Shown here: piece after piece, positions 25,741 through 34,719 of the stretch | Layout of the letters: each line of letters opens with the position of its first letter | Numbering within the stretch: position 1 is the first letter of the stretch | NCBI GenBank assembly: GCA_021732445.1 | Contig: JAKFUZ010000004.1 | Span: 1 to 64,000, forward strand | Origin: Sphingomonas sp. | GTDB taxonomy: Bacteria > Pseudomonadota > Alphaproteobacteria > Sphingomonadales > Sphingomonadaceae | Length of the DNA stretch: 64,000 nt | Direction of reading: 5' to 3' | Position numbers and translations under genes: made by a program | The notes under the pieces: generated by a model | Told to the model about the DNA's origin: nothing | Seen by the model: the letters and a program-made list of their open reading frames with translations, nothing else | Database searches by the model: none

Positions 25741-26886
25741 TCAGCCTGCGCGGAACCACCACACACCGTCGCGCACCTCGCGCACCGCGCGCCCTTCAAC
25801 CTCAAGCCGCCGCAAATGCGCCAGCGCCTCCCCCGTTGCCATGCCCAGCAGCTCCGGCCCGATCGCGCGCCGGAAAAGGCGGCCGAAACAGTCAACCGCA
25901 CGGCGCGGTTCGGCAATAAACGCAACCAGTTCGTCAAGTCGGTCGCGGTGCTCGCGATCAAGCGCCTCCAGCCGGGTATGCAGCCCGGTAAACACCGCAC
26001 CATGCGCCGGCAGCACCATCAGGTCGCCCGGCAGCGTCAGGAATTTGGCGATGGACTGGAGCCAGTCACCCAGCGGGTCGGCCTCGGGCTCCGTCACGCC
26101 AAGCGAGATGTTGGAGCTGATCCGCGGCAACACCTGATCGCCCGAAATCAGAATGCCCCGCGCCGCATCATGCAAACAGGCATGTTCAGGGCAATGACCA
26201 TCACCAACCACGATGCGGAAATCATGATCGCCCAGGCGCAGCACATCACCATCCTTGATCCGCACATAGCCAAGCGGCAACGGGGTAATGATCCGGCGAA
26301 ATCCGCTCCAGCCGCGCTGTGTCGCGTGGGCAATCTGCGCCTCGTCCCAGCCGGCCCCGCGCCAAAAGTCGATCATGTCCTGCGGCACCGCGTCGCGCGC
26401 GTCCGCCGCCAGCATCCGCGCGGTCAGCCACTCACCCCGCGACATGTACAGCCGGCAGCGGTGATAATCGCACATCCAGCCGGCAAGGCCGATATGGTCG
26501 GGGTGGAAATGCGTGGCGATAACACGGGTGATCTTCACCCCCGCCAGCGGCCCGCGCATCAGCGCCTTCCATTCAGCGCGGGCGTCTGGCAGGTTCATGC
26601 CGGTATCGACCAGGGCCACGCCGTCGCCATCGTCGATCAGCCAGCAGTTGATGTGCCTGAGCGGCCCGGGCACCGGAATCCGCACCCAGCGGATGCCATC
26701 GGCAATCACCAGCCCTTCGCCGGCGGGCGGACCATCTTGCCCGACCGGATAGGTCAGCCCCTTATGGCTCGTCGGCACGAACGGCGTATCGGGCACCAGC
26801 GAGGCATCGGGCGACGCGTCCGACGCGTCTGGCGAGGGCACGCGCGGGGCACCGGGCGAGGCGGCATCGGCCGCGCTTTCGCTCAT
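25741..26886 (-). CDS. MBL-fold metallo-hydrolase
   Basis: Metallo-beta-lactamase-fold hydrolase of 381 residues. The metal site motif is VIATHFHPDHIGLAGW, with further ligands in VVGDGHCPEHACLHD, LISGDQVLP and VLPAHGAVF. The C-terminal 70 residues form a small winged-helix-like extension (ATGEALAHLRRLEVEGRAV) often found in hydrolases of this clan. The substrate is unknown; glyoxalase II-like thioesters are possible. The frame opens at 26961, but the ATG at 26886 avoids the overlap with the TrcR gene. TrcR lies 49 bases upstream. Confidence 0.87.
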   Translation of the reverse strand: MSESAADAASPGAPRVPSPDASDASPDASLVPDTPFVPTSHKGLTYPVGQDGPPAGEGLVIADGIRWVRIPVPGPLRHINCWLIDDGDGVALVDTGMNLPDARAEWKALMRGPLAGVKITRVIATHFHPDHIGLAGWMCDYHRCRLYMSRGEWLTARMLAADARDAVPQDMIDFWRGAGWDEAQIAHATQRGWSGFRRIITPLPLGYVRIKDGDVLRLGDHDFRIVVGDGHCPEHACLHDAARGILISGDQVLPRISSNISLGVTEPEADPLGDWLQSIAKFLTLPGDLMVLPAHGAVFTGLHTRLEALDREHRDRLDELVAFIAEPRRAVDCFGRLFRRAIGPELLGMATGEALAHLRRLEVEGRAVREVRDGVWWFRAG

Positions 26887-26935
26887 GGTGCAACCGCCGG
26901 CAAAAGGTCGCGCACGACCGGTGGACGCTGCGCGA

Positions 26936-27616
26936 TCAAGCCTTTTTGAACGGGTCGACAAAGCCGCCCGGCATCAACATTTCGCCTCCGTCGGCGGCTG
27001 TCTCGGCATCGCGCACCGCCTGGTCACGCTGCGCGCGCAGCTCGGTTATCAGCGCCTCGCGGTCCCCCTCCAGCCGGCTGTCGACAGGCGCGGCGAGGCC
27101 CGCCGCCTTGGCGGCCTTGGCAACCAGCGCATCGAGTTCGCGCTGCGAACACAGGCCCAGCGTTACCGGGTCTTTCGGCAGAATATTGGCGATGTTCCAG
27201 TGGCTGCGGTCACGAATGGCGGCGATGGTCGTGCGGGTCGTGCCGATGAGCGTCCCAATGGCGCCGTCCGAAATTTCCGGATGGTTGCGGATGATCCAGG
27301 CAATGCCGTCGGGCTTGTCCTGACGCTTCGATACCGGCGTGTAGCGCGGCCCCTTGGTGCGGCGCACCTGATCGGGGCCTTTCAGCATGACGAGGTGGTA
27401 ATTGGGGTCGTTCTGCCCTTTTTCGATTTCGTCCATCGTCAGTTCGTGCGCGCGCACCGGGTCGCGCCCGGTAAGCTTGGTTGCGGCCGTATCATCGGCA
27501 ATCGCCTGCACTTCAAGGATGTGCAGCCCGCAGAAAGCGGCGATCTGTTCAAAACTAAGCGCGGTATTGTCAACCAGCCAGGAGGCGGTTGCGTGCGGCA
27601 TGAGCGGCTGGGCCAC
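26936..27616 (-). CDS. trcR: Cell-cycle transcriptional regulator TrcR (DUF1013)
   Basis: Matches the DUF1013 family, named TrcR for a cell-cycle-regulated DNA-binding protein of alphaproteobacteria. Family blocks are the N-terminal VAQPLMPHATASWLVDNT, a helix-turn-helix-like LSFEQIAAFCGLHILEVQ, and GTLIGTTRTTIAAIRDRSHW. The length is 226 residues. The start is taken as the GTG at 27616, because TGAGGAA lies 8-14 bases before it and homologues begin at this residue; the frame extends to 27676. The end of the protein is a charged coiled-coil-like stretch. The MBL-fold gene follows on the same strand. Confidence 0.9.
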   Translation of the reverse strand: MAQPLMPHATASWLVDNTALSFEQIAAFCGLHILEVQAIADDTAATKLTGRDPVRAHELTMDEIEKGQNDPNYHLVMLKGPDQVRRTKGPRYTPVSKRQDKPDGIAWIIRNHPEISDGAIGTLIGTTRTTIAAIRDRSHWNIANILPKDPVTLGLCSQRELDALVAKAAKAAGLAAPVDSRLEGDREALITELRAQRDQAVRDAETAADGGEMLMPGGFVDPFKKA

Positions 27617-28377
27617 GGGGAAATTCCTCAGAAACAATAAGGGCCGCCCCTTCACGGAGCGGCCTTGCACCCCCAAGCCTTACCCCGGATACCGCCATGA
27701 GGCAAGCTGGCACGGTGCGGCGCAGGCGATATGGCCATCACCCCCCGTCAGCAAAGGCGCGCCCGCAAAAATCGCCAAGCGCGCGCGGCGGGAGAGGCCG
27801 GGCGGCGCACGCCCGCGCTGAAGACGATGTTCATAACCCGAAGGACGTGACGCGCCCCCGGGCCTACGGCAGTGACGGTTCCCGTTTATCAGACGGGCGG
27901 CCCGATGCTCGCGTCAGCGGTTCGATATCAGGCCGACACGATGGCGGCAAGCAGCGGGAAGCGTCCCGAACCATCTTTTCTGGGGCCGTTGAGGCGCAAG
28001 GCGAGATGGGGGTCGTGATCGGCATGGAGCAGCGCGCTCCTGCGACTGTAGCAACGATGGGCGAAGGCAAAAGCCTGATCGCCTCCCCTGTACGCCTGGA
28101 AACGTCGCCGGGTACCTGCCGGACGGTGGATGCGATCAGGCCTGGAGCGACATACCATACCGACGATAAGCTTCAATACCAGCGCCGCCGCCGCCGCGAT
28201 CCGCAAGGCAATGGAGCGGCTGGCCGATCTGCCCGCCCGTTTGCTGCGACACGGGCTCATATCGGGTCCGCACGAACCCTCCGCACGACCCCAATGCGCG
28301 TTGCCACCGAAAGCGCGCCCGACGGCCGCAAAATTGCTGAACGGCCATGCCGCTCGGGCGACCGCTTGGCCCTGCCC
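27617..28377 (-). other. Gene-poor stretch, possible weak ORF at 27928-28260
   Basis: This 761-base interval has no recognisable gene, RNA or repeat. The long plus-strand frame running through it (27697-29688) is antisense to the glycosyltransferase and phosphatase genes and reads as composition-driven filler. On the minus strand a 110-residue frame (28260 to 27928) has a single hydrophobic stretch (IAAAAALVLKLIVGMV) and moderately biased codons, but no convincing ribosome-binding site. Two small hairpins are visible, one being CCCGT/ACGGG near 27890 and one CGGGA/TCCCG near 27960. It may be a decayed gene. Confidence 0.45.
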
Positions 28378-29418
28378 TCAGGCGGCGCGGCGCTCGCCAT
28401 CCACCCCGACCGGGGCGAGCGCGTCGAGAAACTGCGCGGCGCTTGCCGCCCAGGTGAAGCTTTGCCCATAACCCGCACAATCGGCGCGGCGCAGGATGAG
28501 CGCGCCGGCGATTGCCGCGTCCAGGTCATCCTCCATCACGCCGACATGGGGTTTGAGCACATCGACAGGCCCGGTTACGGGAAACGCGGCAACCGGCACG
28601 CCAGATGCCAGCGCCTCGATCATCACCAGCCCGAAGGTGTCGGTTTTGCTGGGGAAGACGAACACGTCGGCCGCCGCATAGGCCGCCGCCAGATCACTGC
28701 CGAACTTCGGCCCGAGAAAATGCGCATCGGGATATTTGGCGGCAAGCGCCGCGCGCGCCGGGCCATCGCCGATAATCACCTTGATGCCGGGCTGGCGCGT
28801 TTCCAGAAACGCCTCGATATTCTTTTCGATCGCGACCCGGCCCACATAAAGCTGCACTGGCCCGCCATGCTGCGCGGCCAGCGCGCGAATGCCGGCGTCG
28901 GGCGCAACGCCTGCGTCAAAGGTCGACAGGTCAACGCCCCGGCCCCAGTGGCGAATGCGCTCAAGTCCATGCGCGCGCAGCGTGCCGGCAATCGACGGTG
29001 TGGAGGCGAGCACGGCCTGGGCCGGCCAGTGGAACCAGGTAATATAGCGCCAGATCCATTCCGGGTGGAGGCCAATCCGCGCCGACACATAATCGGGGAA
29101 CTGGGTATGATAGGCGGTCGTGAACGGAAAACCATGCGCCAGGCACCAGCGCCGCGCAGCCAGGCATACCGGCCCCTCAGTCGCCAGATGGATGGCGTTG
29201 GGCTGAAACTCCTCCAGCCGCCTGCCAACGGCCGAACGGCTTGCAAAGGCCAGGCGAATTTCGGGATAGGTCGGGCAGGGCATGGAATAAAACTGGTCGG
29301 GCGAGACGATCATCACCTCGTGCCCCTGGCGCTCCAGTTCGGCCCGCACCGATTGCAGCGTGCGCACGACTCCGTTGACTTGCGGGTTCCAGGCGTCAGT
29401 GGCGATGGCTATGCGCAC
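28378..29418 (-). CDS. GT4-family glycosyltransferase
   Basis: Cytosolic retaining glycosyltransferase of the GT-B fold, 346 residues. The N-terminal acceptor domain begins IATDAWNPQVNGVVRTLQS, and the donor-binding domain carries PVQLYVGRVAIEKNIEAFL and the E-x7-E block SKTDTFGLVMIEALASG. The pattern is close to GDP-mannose-dependent alpha-mannosyltransferases that act on glycolipids. The gene lies 8 bases downstream of the LpxH-like phosphatase and is surely co-transcribed with it. Sugar and lipid substrates are inferred only. Confidence 0.9.
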   Translation of the reverse strand: MRIAIATDAWNPQVNGVVRTLQSVRAELERQGHEVMIVSPDQFYSMPCPTYPEIRLAFASRSAVGRRLEEFQPNAIHLATEGPVCLAARRWCLAHGFPFTTAYHTQFPDYVSARIGLHPEWIWRYITWFHWPAQAVLASTPSIAGTLRAHGLERIRHWGRGVDLSTFDAGVAPDAGIRALAAQHGGPVQLYVGRVAIEKNIEAFLETRQPGIKVIIGDGPARAALAAKYPDAHFLGPKFGSDLAAAYAAADVFVFPSKTDTFGLVMIEALASGVPVAAFPVTGPVDVLKPHVGVMEDDLDAAIAGALILRRADCAGYGQSFTWAASAAQFLDALAPVGVDGERRAA

Positions 29419-29426
29419 GGCCTTGC

Positions 29427-30323
29427 TCAGGCCGCCAGCGCCGCGGCGGGCGCGCTTTCGGGCGCGGCACTGGCGACCAGCGCGCGCACCGCGATTTCAT
29501 CGGCCCAGTGCAGCACTTCCATGCGCCCGTCGAAATGTTCGACAAGCGCCGTGCAGCCCTCCACCCAGTCACCGTCATTCCAATATTCAACACCGTTGAT
29601 GAGCCGGTGCTCGGCGGTATGGATATGCCCGCACACCACCCCATCAACCCCGCGCGCGCCGGCTGCCTGCGCCACGATTTCTTCGTAATTCGAGATAAAT
29701 TCGACCGCGTTCTTCACCTTGGCCTTGGCGTGCTTCGACAAGGACCAATAGGGCATATGGAAGTGCCGCCTGAACGCGTTGACCCACCGATTGAGCGCCA
29801 TGAGCCCAGTATAGGCCGCATCGCCGATATGCGCCAGCCATGTGTGCGCAAGGGTGATCGCGTCAAACTCGTCGCCGTGAAGCACCAGCAGCCGCCGCCC
29901 GTCAGCGGTTTCATGAATGGCCTTGCGACGGATTTGCACGCCGCCAAAATCAAGCCCGGAAAACTGGCGAAACACCTCGTCATGATTGCCGGGGATATAG
30001 ATCACCCGGGTGCCGCGCTTGCTGCGTTTCAGCAGCCGCCAGACGATGTCGTTGTGCGCCGCGGGCCAGTAAAATTTCTTTTTCAGCCGCCATCCGTCGA
30101 TAATGTCGCCGACGAGATACAGCATTTCACTGTCGACATGGTCGAGAAAATCGATGAGCATTTCGGCATTGCAGCCGCGCGTGCCCAAATGAATGTCGGA
30201 AATCCAGATCGTGCGGAAACGTCGCCGCTCGGTTACGGATTTTTCGGGAATTGCCGGATGGGAATCAACAAAATCCGCAAGATCGGTAACGTTGGTGTCC
30301 ATCGCCAGCCGAGCGATATCCAT
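29427..30323 (-). CDS. LpxH-like metallophosphoesterase (UDP-2,3-diacylglucosamine diphosphatase family)
   Basis: Calcineurin-like phosphoesterase of 298 residues. All dimetal motifs are present: WISDIHLGTRG, LVGDIIDGW, IPGNHDE, LVLHGDEFD and VVCGHIHTAEH. Annotation pipelines usually name this group UDP-2,3-diacylglucosamine diphosphatase, a lipid A step, but many members have untested substrates. The ATG at 30323 is chosen because AAGGA lies 9-13 bases ahead; the frame opens at 30338. The GT4 gene follows 8 bases downstream, suggesting a shared lipid-sugar pathway at the inner membrane. The C-terminus is Ala-rich. Confidence 0.85.
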   Translation of the reverse strand: MDIARLAMDTNVTDLADFVDSHPAIPEKSVTERRRFRTIWISDIHLGTRGCNAEMLIDFLDHVDSEMLYLVGDIIDGWRLKKKFYWPAAHNDIVWRLLKRSKRGTRVIYIPGNHDEVFRQFSGLDFGGVQIRRKAIHETADGRRLLVLHGDEFDAITLAHTWLAHIGDAAYTGLMALNRWVNAFRRHFHMPYWSLSKHAKAKVKNAVEFISNYEEIVAQAAGARGVDGVVCGHIHTAEHRLINGVEYWNDGDWVEGCTALVEHFDGRMEVLHWADEIAVRALVASAAPESAPAAALAA

Positions 30324-30439
30324 GGTCGTTCCTTGCACCCGTCAGTCAATCAGGGCGCTATGCCGGGTTTTTGTTACAGTTCGAATCGTTCCCTGTGCGG
30401 ATTTTGCAACATGCGTGCAGTATTTTTGCCCCGATGTGC

Positions 30440-30465
30440 GGCATGTTTGGCACGCCAGGCATGCC
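30440..30465 (-). other. Nested inverted repeat directly after the quinone oxidoreductase stop
   Basis: On the minus strand GGCATG...CATGCC encloses TGGC..GCCA, forming a nested hairpin that begins at the base after the TAG stop. No T run follows, so it is not a classic intrinsic terminator; it may stabilise the 3' end or pause polymerase ahead of a Rho site. Confidence 0.35.
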
Positions 30466-31464
30466 CTAAACCGTCAGCACGATCTTCCCGACATGGTCGC
30501 CGGCTTCCATGCGGCGGTGGGCGTTGGCAGCGTCCGCCAGCGCAAATGTGGTGTCAATGACCGGGCGCAGTCTGCCGGCCGCAACATGCGGCCAGACGAC
30601 ACGGTGCAACTCGTCAGCCACCAGCGACTTGAATTCCACCGAGCGCGGCCGCAGCGTCGACCCGGTCAGCGTCAGCCGCCGGCGCATTATCTCGAAGATG
30701 GGCACGGTTGCCATCAGGCCGCCCTGCACCGCAATCGACACATGGCGCCCGTCATCGGCCAGGCATTGCAGATTGCGCGGCACATAATCGCCGCCGACCA
30801 TGTCGAGCACCAGCGCAACGCCTGCACCGCCGGTAATCTCCTTCACGCACGCGACAAAATCTTCGGTTTTGTAGTTGATGGCATGCGCGGCGCCCAACCC
30901 GGTTGCCGCGGCGCATTTTTCATCGGACCCCGCCGTCACGATGACGCGCAGGCCGAATACCTTGCCCAGCGCAATCGCCATCGTGCCGATGCCGCTGGTG
31001 CCGCCATGCACGAGCACCGTCTCGCCTTCCACGGCATAGCCGCGCTCAAACATGTTGGTCCACACGGTGAACAGCGTCTCGGGCAGCGCGGCCGCCTCCA
31101 CCATCGTCAGCCCCTCGGGCACCGCCAGGCATTGCCCGGCGGGTGCCGCGACATAGCCGGCATAGCCGCCACCCGCCAGCAAGGCGCAAACCTTTTGCCC
31201 CAATAGCGACGGATCGACGCCGGCACCAAGTGCGACAACCTCCCCCGCCGCTTCAAGCCCCATGATCGTCGGCGTGCCGGGCGGCATCGGATACAGCCCC
31301 ATCCGCTGCAGCACATCGGGCCGGTTGACGCCCGCCGCCGCCACCTTCAGCAGCACCTCGCCGGCCTGCGGCAGCGGCACGGGCCGCTCAACGGCGATCA
31401 ATAGCTCGGGCCCGCCGGCGGTGGCCGGGTCTATTGCCTGCATTGTTGCGGGAATCGCTGGCAT
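30466..31464 (-). CDS. NAD(P)H-quinone oxidoreductase, zinc-independent MDR family (PIG3-like)
   Basis: Medium-chain reductase of 332 residues that reduces quinones or enones with NADPH. The N-terminal GroES-like domain includes LLKVAAAGVNRPDVLQRMG, and the Rossmann cofactor motif is VHGGTSGIGTMAIALGK near residue 145. The zinc-binding Cys pattern of alcohol dehydrogenases is absent. The order of blocks fits the PIG3/TIGR02824 quinone oxidoreductases. The gene is divergent from the DUF1192 gene across 83 bases. Confidence 0.9.
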   Translation of the reverse strand: MPAIPATMQAIDPATAGGPELLIAVERPVPLPQAGEVLLKVAAAGVNRPDVLQRMGLYPMPPGTPTIMGLEAAGEVVALGAGVDPSLLGQKVCALLAGGGYAGYVAAPAGQCLAVPEGLTMVEAAALPETLFTVWTNMFERGYAVEGETVLVHGGTSGIGTMAIALGKVFGLRVIVTAGSDEKCAAATGLGAAHAINYKTEDFVACVKEITGGAGVALVLDMVGGDYVPRNLQCLADDGRHVSIAVQGGLMATVPIFEIMRRRLTLTGSTLRPRSVEFKSLVADELHRVVWPHVAAGRLRPVIDTTFALADAANAHRRMEAGDHVGKIVLTV

Positions 31465-31547
31465 GTCGGCATTCGACCTTAATCAATGCGATGAAATTCC
31501 TGGCCGCCTTATTGACACGCCGCTCGCCCGGGTCAACGTTGCGGGTC

Positions 31548-31745
31548 ATGGAGCCCGACGAAAATCTGCCCCGTCGGGCGGGCGATCCGCTGGATTTGCT
31601 TGCCCGTTATGACCTTGACCCGCTTTCGGTCGAGGAGCTTGAGGCGCGCATCGCGGCACTCGAGGCCGAAATTGCGCGCACCGGACGACATCTCGACCGC
31701 GCCGTTAACCATCGCGCAAGCGCCGACGCTCTATTCAGGCGGTGA
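31548..31745 (+). CDS. DUF1192 family protein
   Basis: A 65-residue acidic protein matching DUF1192, a small alphaproteobacterial family of unknown function. Hallmarks are the short N-terminal DPLDLLARYDLDPLSVEEL followed by a helical ELEARIAALEAEIARTG that looks like a short coiled coil. The frame is open to 31434, but the ATG at 31548 gives the family length. It precedes clpA by 138 bases on the same strand and may share its transcript. Confidence 0.85.
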   Translation: MEPDENLPRRAGDPLDLLARYDLDPLSVEELEARIAALEAEIARTGRHLDRAVNHRASADALFRR

Positions 31746-31883
31746 GCACGGCCCGGTCTTTGGCCCCGCGGCGGGCGCTGCCTGGGCCAAATTTTGTCAA
31801 GTGCTTGATGCGGACCCGGCCGCTCACGACATATCCGGGGACGCTGGACGCGCGGGTGCGCGCCCACCAAGGAGTGATTGCCA

Positions 31884-34199
31884 ATGCCTAGTTTTGCCGC
31901 CTCGCTGGAAAACACCCTGCACAAGGCGCTTGAGGCCGCCTCATCGCGGCGCCACGAATATGCAACGCTTGAACATTTGCTCGTCGCGCTGGTCGATGAC
32001 GAACATGCGTCGAAAGTAATGGTGGCATGCGGGGTTGATCTGGCGGAGCTGAAAAACACCGTCGCGCATTATCTCGATACCGAGCTTGAGGCGCTGAAGG
32101 TTGATACCGCAACGGAGCCCTCGCCCACCAGCGGGTTCCAGCGGGTCATCCAGCGGGCCATCCTGCACGTGCAATCGTCGGGGCGCGACGAAGTGACGGG
32201 CGGCAACGTGCTCGTTGCCCTGTTCAGCGAGCGCGAGAGCTATGCCGTGTATTTCCTGCAGCAGCAGGATATGAGCCGGCTTGATGCGGTGAGCTTCATC
32301 AGCCACGGCGTTGGCAAGGGTGGTGCACCCGTTGAGGCATCAACCCCAAAGGGTGCCGAAGAGGAAAAGCCGGCCAAGCCCGAGGGCAAGGGCAAGGCCG
32401 AAAGCGCACTCAAGCAATTTACCGTGAATTTGAACGAGAAGGCGCTGAAGAAAAAGATCGACCCGTTGATCGGCCGGTCCGCCGAGGTTGACCGCACGGT
32501 GCAGATCCTGTGCCGCCGCTCAAAGAACAACCCGCTTTACGTGGGGGACCCAGGCGTTGGCAAAACCGCCATTGCCGAGGGGCTCGCGCGCAAGATTGTC
32601 GAAGGCGACGTGCCCGATGTGCTGCGGCCCGCCGTCATTTACTCGCTCGATATGGGCGCGCTGCTCGCCGGCACGCGCTATCGCGGCGATTTCGAGGAGC
32701 GGCTGAAAGCGGTCGTCAACGAGCTGGAAAAATTGCCCGACGCGATTTTGTTCATTGATGAAATCCACACCGTGGTGGGCGCCGGCGCCACGTCGGGCGG
32801 GTCGATGGATGCGTCAAACCTGTTGAAGCCGGCCCTGTCTGGCGGCACCATCCGCTGCATCGGGTCGACGACCTACAAGGAATTCCGCAACCATTTCGAA
32901 AAGGACCGCGCGCTGCTGCGCCGCTTCCAGAAGATCGACATCAACGAGCCGTCGATTGAAGACACGGTGAAAATCCTGGGCGGCCTGCGTACCGCTTTTG
33001 AGGATCATCATTCGGTGAAATACACGCCGGATGCCATCAAGACCGCGGTCGAGTTGTCGGCGCGCTACATCAATGACCGCAAGCTGCCCGACAAGGCGAT
33101 TGACGTGATCGACGAAGTGGGCGCGATGCAGATGCTGCTGCCACCCAGCCGGCGCAAGAAGACGATCACCGCCAAGGAAATCGAGGCGGTCATCGCGACA
33201 ATGGCGCGCATCCCGCCAAAATCGGTGTCGAAGGACGATACCGCAGCGCTTGCCACGCTGGAAACCGATCTCAAGCGGGTGGTGTTCGGCCAGAATGCAG
33301 CGATCGAAAAGCTTGCAAGCGCGATCAAGCTCAGCCGGGCGGGCCTGCGTGACCCCGACAAGCCGATCGGCAATTACCTGTTCACCGGCCCGACCGGCGT
33401 CGGCAAAACCGAAGTCGCGCGCCAGCTTGCCTCGATCATGGGCATTCCGCTCCAGCGCTTCGACATGAGCGAATATATGGAGCGGCACTCGGTCTCGCGG
33501 CTCATCGGGGCGCCGCCGGGCTATGTCGGGTTCGACCAGGGCGGCTTGCTTACCGACGCGGTCGACCAGCAGCCGCATTGCGTGTTGCTGCTCGACGAAA
33601 TCGAAAAGGCGCACCCTGATCTGTTCAACATCCTGCTACAGGTGATGGACAATGGCCGGCTGACCGACCAGCACGGCAAGGCGGTCGATTTCCGTAACGT
33701 CATCCTCATCATGACGACCAATGCCGGCGCAAGCGACATGGCGCGCGAAACGGTCGGCTTTGGCAATCTGAGCCGGGAGGGCGAGGATGAACAGGCGGTG
33801 CAGCAGATGTTCACGCCCGAATTCCGCAACCGGCTCGATGCGATCGTGCCGTTCAGTTACCTGCCGACGGACGTTGTGGCGCGGGTGGTGGAAAAGTTCA
33901 TCCTCCAGCTTGAACTGCAACTCGCCGACCGCGGCGTCCACATCAATCTCGATGACGAGGCCAAGGCGTGGCTCACCACCAAGGGCTATGACAAGCTCTA
34001 TGGCGCCCGCCCGATGAGCCGGCTGATCCAGGAGAAAATCAAGCAGCCGCTGGCCGAGGAACTGCTGTTCGGCAAGCTCGTGCATGGCGGCGAAGTGATG
34101 GTGAAGCTGAAGGAGGGCGCACTGGTGTTTGAAATCACGCCATCGGCTCCCAAAAAGCCGCGCAAGAAAAGCAGGGCCGAGCCTGCCAAGGCGAAGTGA
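31884..34199 (+). CDS. clpA: ATP-dependent Clp protease ATP-binding subunit ClpA
   Basis: Hexameric AAA+ unfoldase that feeds ClpP. The 771 residues comprise two Clp-N repeats (start [15 protein letters not shown]), the first AAA module with [15 protein letters not shown] near residue 219, and the second with [15 protein letters not shown] near residue 503. The ClpP-docking loop is VGF, within [14 protein letters not shown], where E. coli has IGL. A Lys/Arg-rich tail ends the protein. AAGGAG lies 10-15 bases before the ATG at 31884, which decides the start over the TTG at 31878. The adaptor gene clpS, often adjacent, is not in this window. Confidence 0.96.
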   Translation: MPSFAASLENTLHKALEAASSRRHEYATLEHLLVALVDDEHASKVMVACGVDLAELKNTVAHYLDTELEALKVDTATEPSPTSGFQRVIQRAILHVQSSGRDEVTGGNVLVALFSERESYAVYFLQQQDMSRLDAVSFISHGVGKGGAPVEASTPKGAEEEKPAKPEGKGKAESALKQFTVNLNEKALKKKIDPLIGRSAEVDRTVQILCRRSKNNPLYVGDPGVGKTAIAEGLARKIVEGDVPDVLRPAVIYSLDMGALLAGTRYRGDFEERLKAVVNELEKLPDAILFIDEIHTVVGAGATSGGSMDASNLLKPALSGGTIRCIGSTTYKEFRNHFEKDRALLRRFQKIDINEPSIEDTVKILGGLRTAFEDHHSVKYTPDAIKTAVELSARYINDRKLPDKAIDVIDEVGAMQMLLPPSRRKKTITAKEIEAVIATMARIPPKSVSKDDTAALATLETDLKRVVFGQNAAIEKLASAIKLSRAGLRDPDKPIGNYLFTGPTGVGKTEVARQLASIMGIPLQRFDMSEYMERHSVSRLIGAPPGYVGFDQGGLLTDAVDQQPHCVLLLDEIEKAHPDLFNILLQVMDNGRLTDQHGKAVDFRNVILIMTTNAGASDMARETVGFGNLSREGEDEQAVQQMFTPEFRNRLDAIVPFSYLPTDVVARVVEKFILQLELQLADRGVHINLDDEAKAWLTTKGYDKLYGARPMSRLIQEKIKQPLAEELLFGKLVHGGEVMVKLKEGALVFEITPSAPKKPRKKSRAEPAKAK

Positions 34200-34219
34200 C
34201 CCGCCAGGGCACCGTCAAG

Positions 34220-34255
34220 CCGGCGCGATAAAGCGGCAGAGCCATCGCCGGTTTT
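34220..34255 (+). terminator. Possible weak terminator after clpA
   Basis: CCGGCG (34220-34225) pairs with CGCCGG (34246-34251) across a 20-base loop and is followed by TTTT. The stem is short and the loop large, so the call is tentative. Its position, 21 bases after the clpA stop, is right for a terminator. Confidence 0.35.
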
Positions 34256-34312
34256 GCTTGCCGGCCGGCGGGCGATTGGATAACCGTAAAGGCGTCGAAA
34301 GGAGTCCGCGCC

Positions 34313-34516
34313 ATGCGTCATCGTCGCGCTGCTATTGCCGCTCTTGCGCTGCTGCTCGGCGCCGTTGCGCTGCGCCACCCTTCGGCTGACATCCAGATTT
34401 TGACCCATCAGGCCGCCGACCCGTCGCCTTCGCGCGTCAAGGCGGCATTGGACCTTGGCATAATGGGCTTTTCACTGCTCATTACCTGGACGGGTAACCG
34501 GCTCGGCGGCGGCTGA
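34313..34516 (+). CDS. Membrane microprotein, unknown function
   Basis: Not recognised by name. The 67-residue product has an N-terminal hydrophobic segment (IAALALLLGAVALR) acting as signal or anchor, a short polar loop and a second hydrophobic segment (DLGIMGFSLLITWTG). AAGGAG lies 11-16 bases before the ATG, which supports translation. The layout suggests a small inner-membrane hairpin protein. It is isolated between clpA and the acyl-CoA ligase. Confidence 0.6.
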   Translation: MRHRRAAIAALALLLGAVALRHPSADIQILTHQAADPSPSRVKAALDLGIMGFSLLITWTGNRLGGG

Positions 34517-34719
34517 GCCGCACGTCGCCTGGCCAGCGCGCGCACCGCTGGTATCTCGCCGCTCGGCCCCGAACTCGCACGCGCGCATCGGCGGAACCTC
34601 TACCGTCAGCGGAACGCCGGCGCCGGCGCCATCGCCGGCCACGCTGCCAGGCACCCAGGCCCGCGCCATGCGCAAGCGGCGCCTTGCACCCGGCCGGGCC
34701 AGTGCTACACATCTGCGCG

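Noticed and set aside
26885..27640. A 251-residue plus-strand frame opposite trcR and the start of the MBL gene
   Set aside because: It mirrors trcR, which has family-level identity and a ribosome-binding site on the other strand.
27697..29688. A 663-residue plus-strand frame through the gene-poor interval and two minus-strand genes
   Set aside because: Most of it is antisense to clearly recognisable GT4 and phosphatase genes, and its translation is Arg/Pro-rich filler with no family features.
34517..34719. Minus-strand frames of 88-115 residues between the microprotein and the acyl-CoA ligase
   Set aside because: No ribosome-binding site, no family resemblance, and Arg/Gly-rich composition expected by chance at this GC content.
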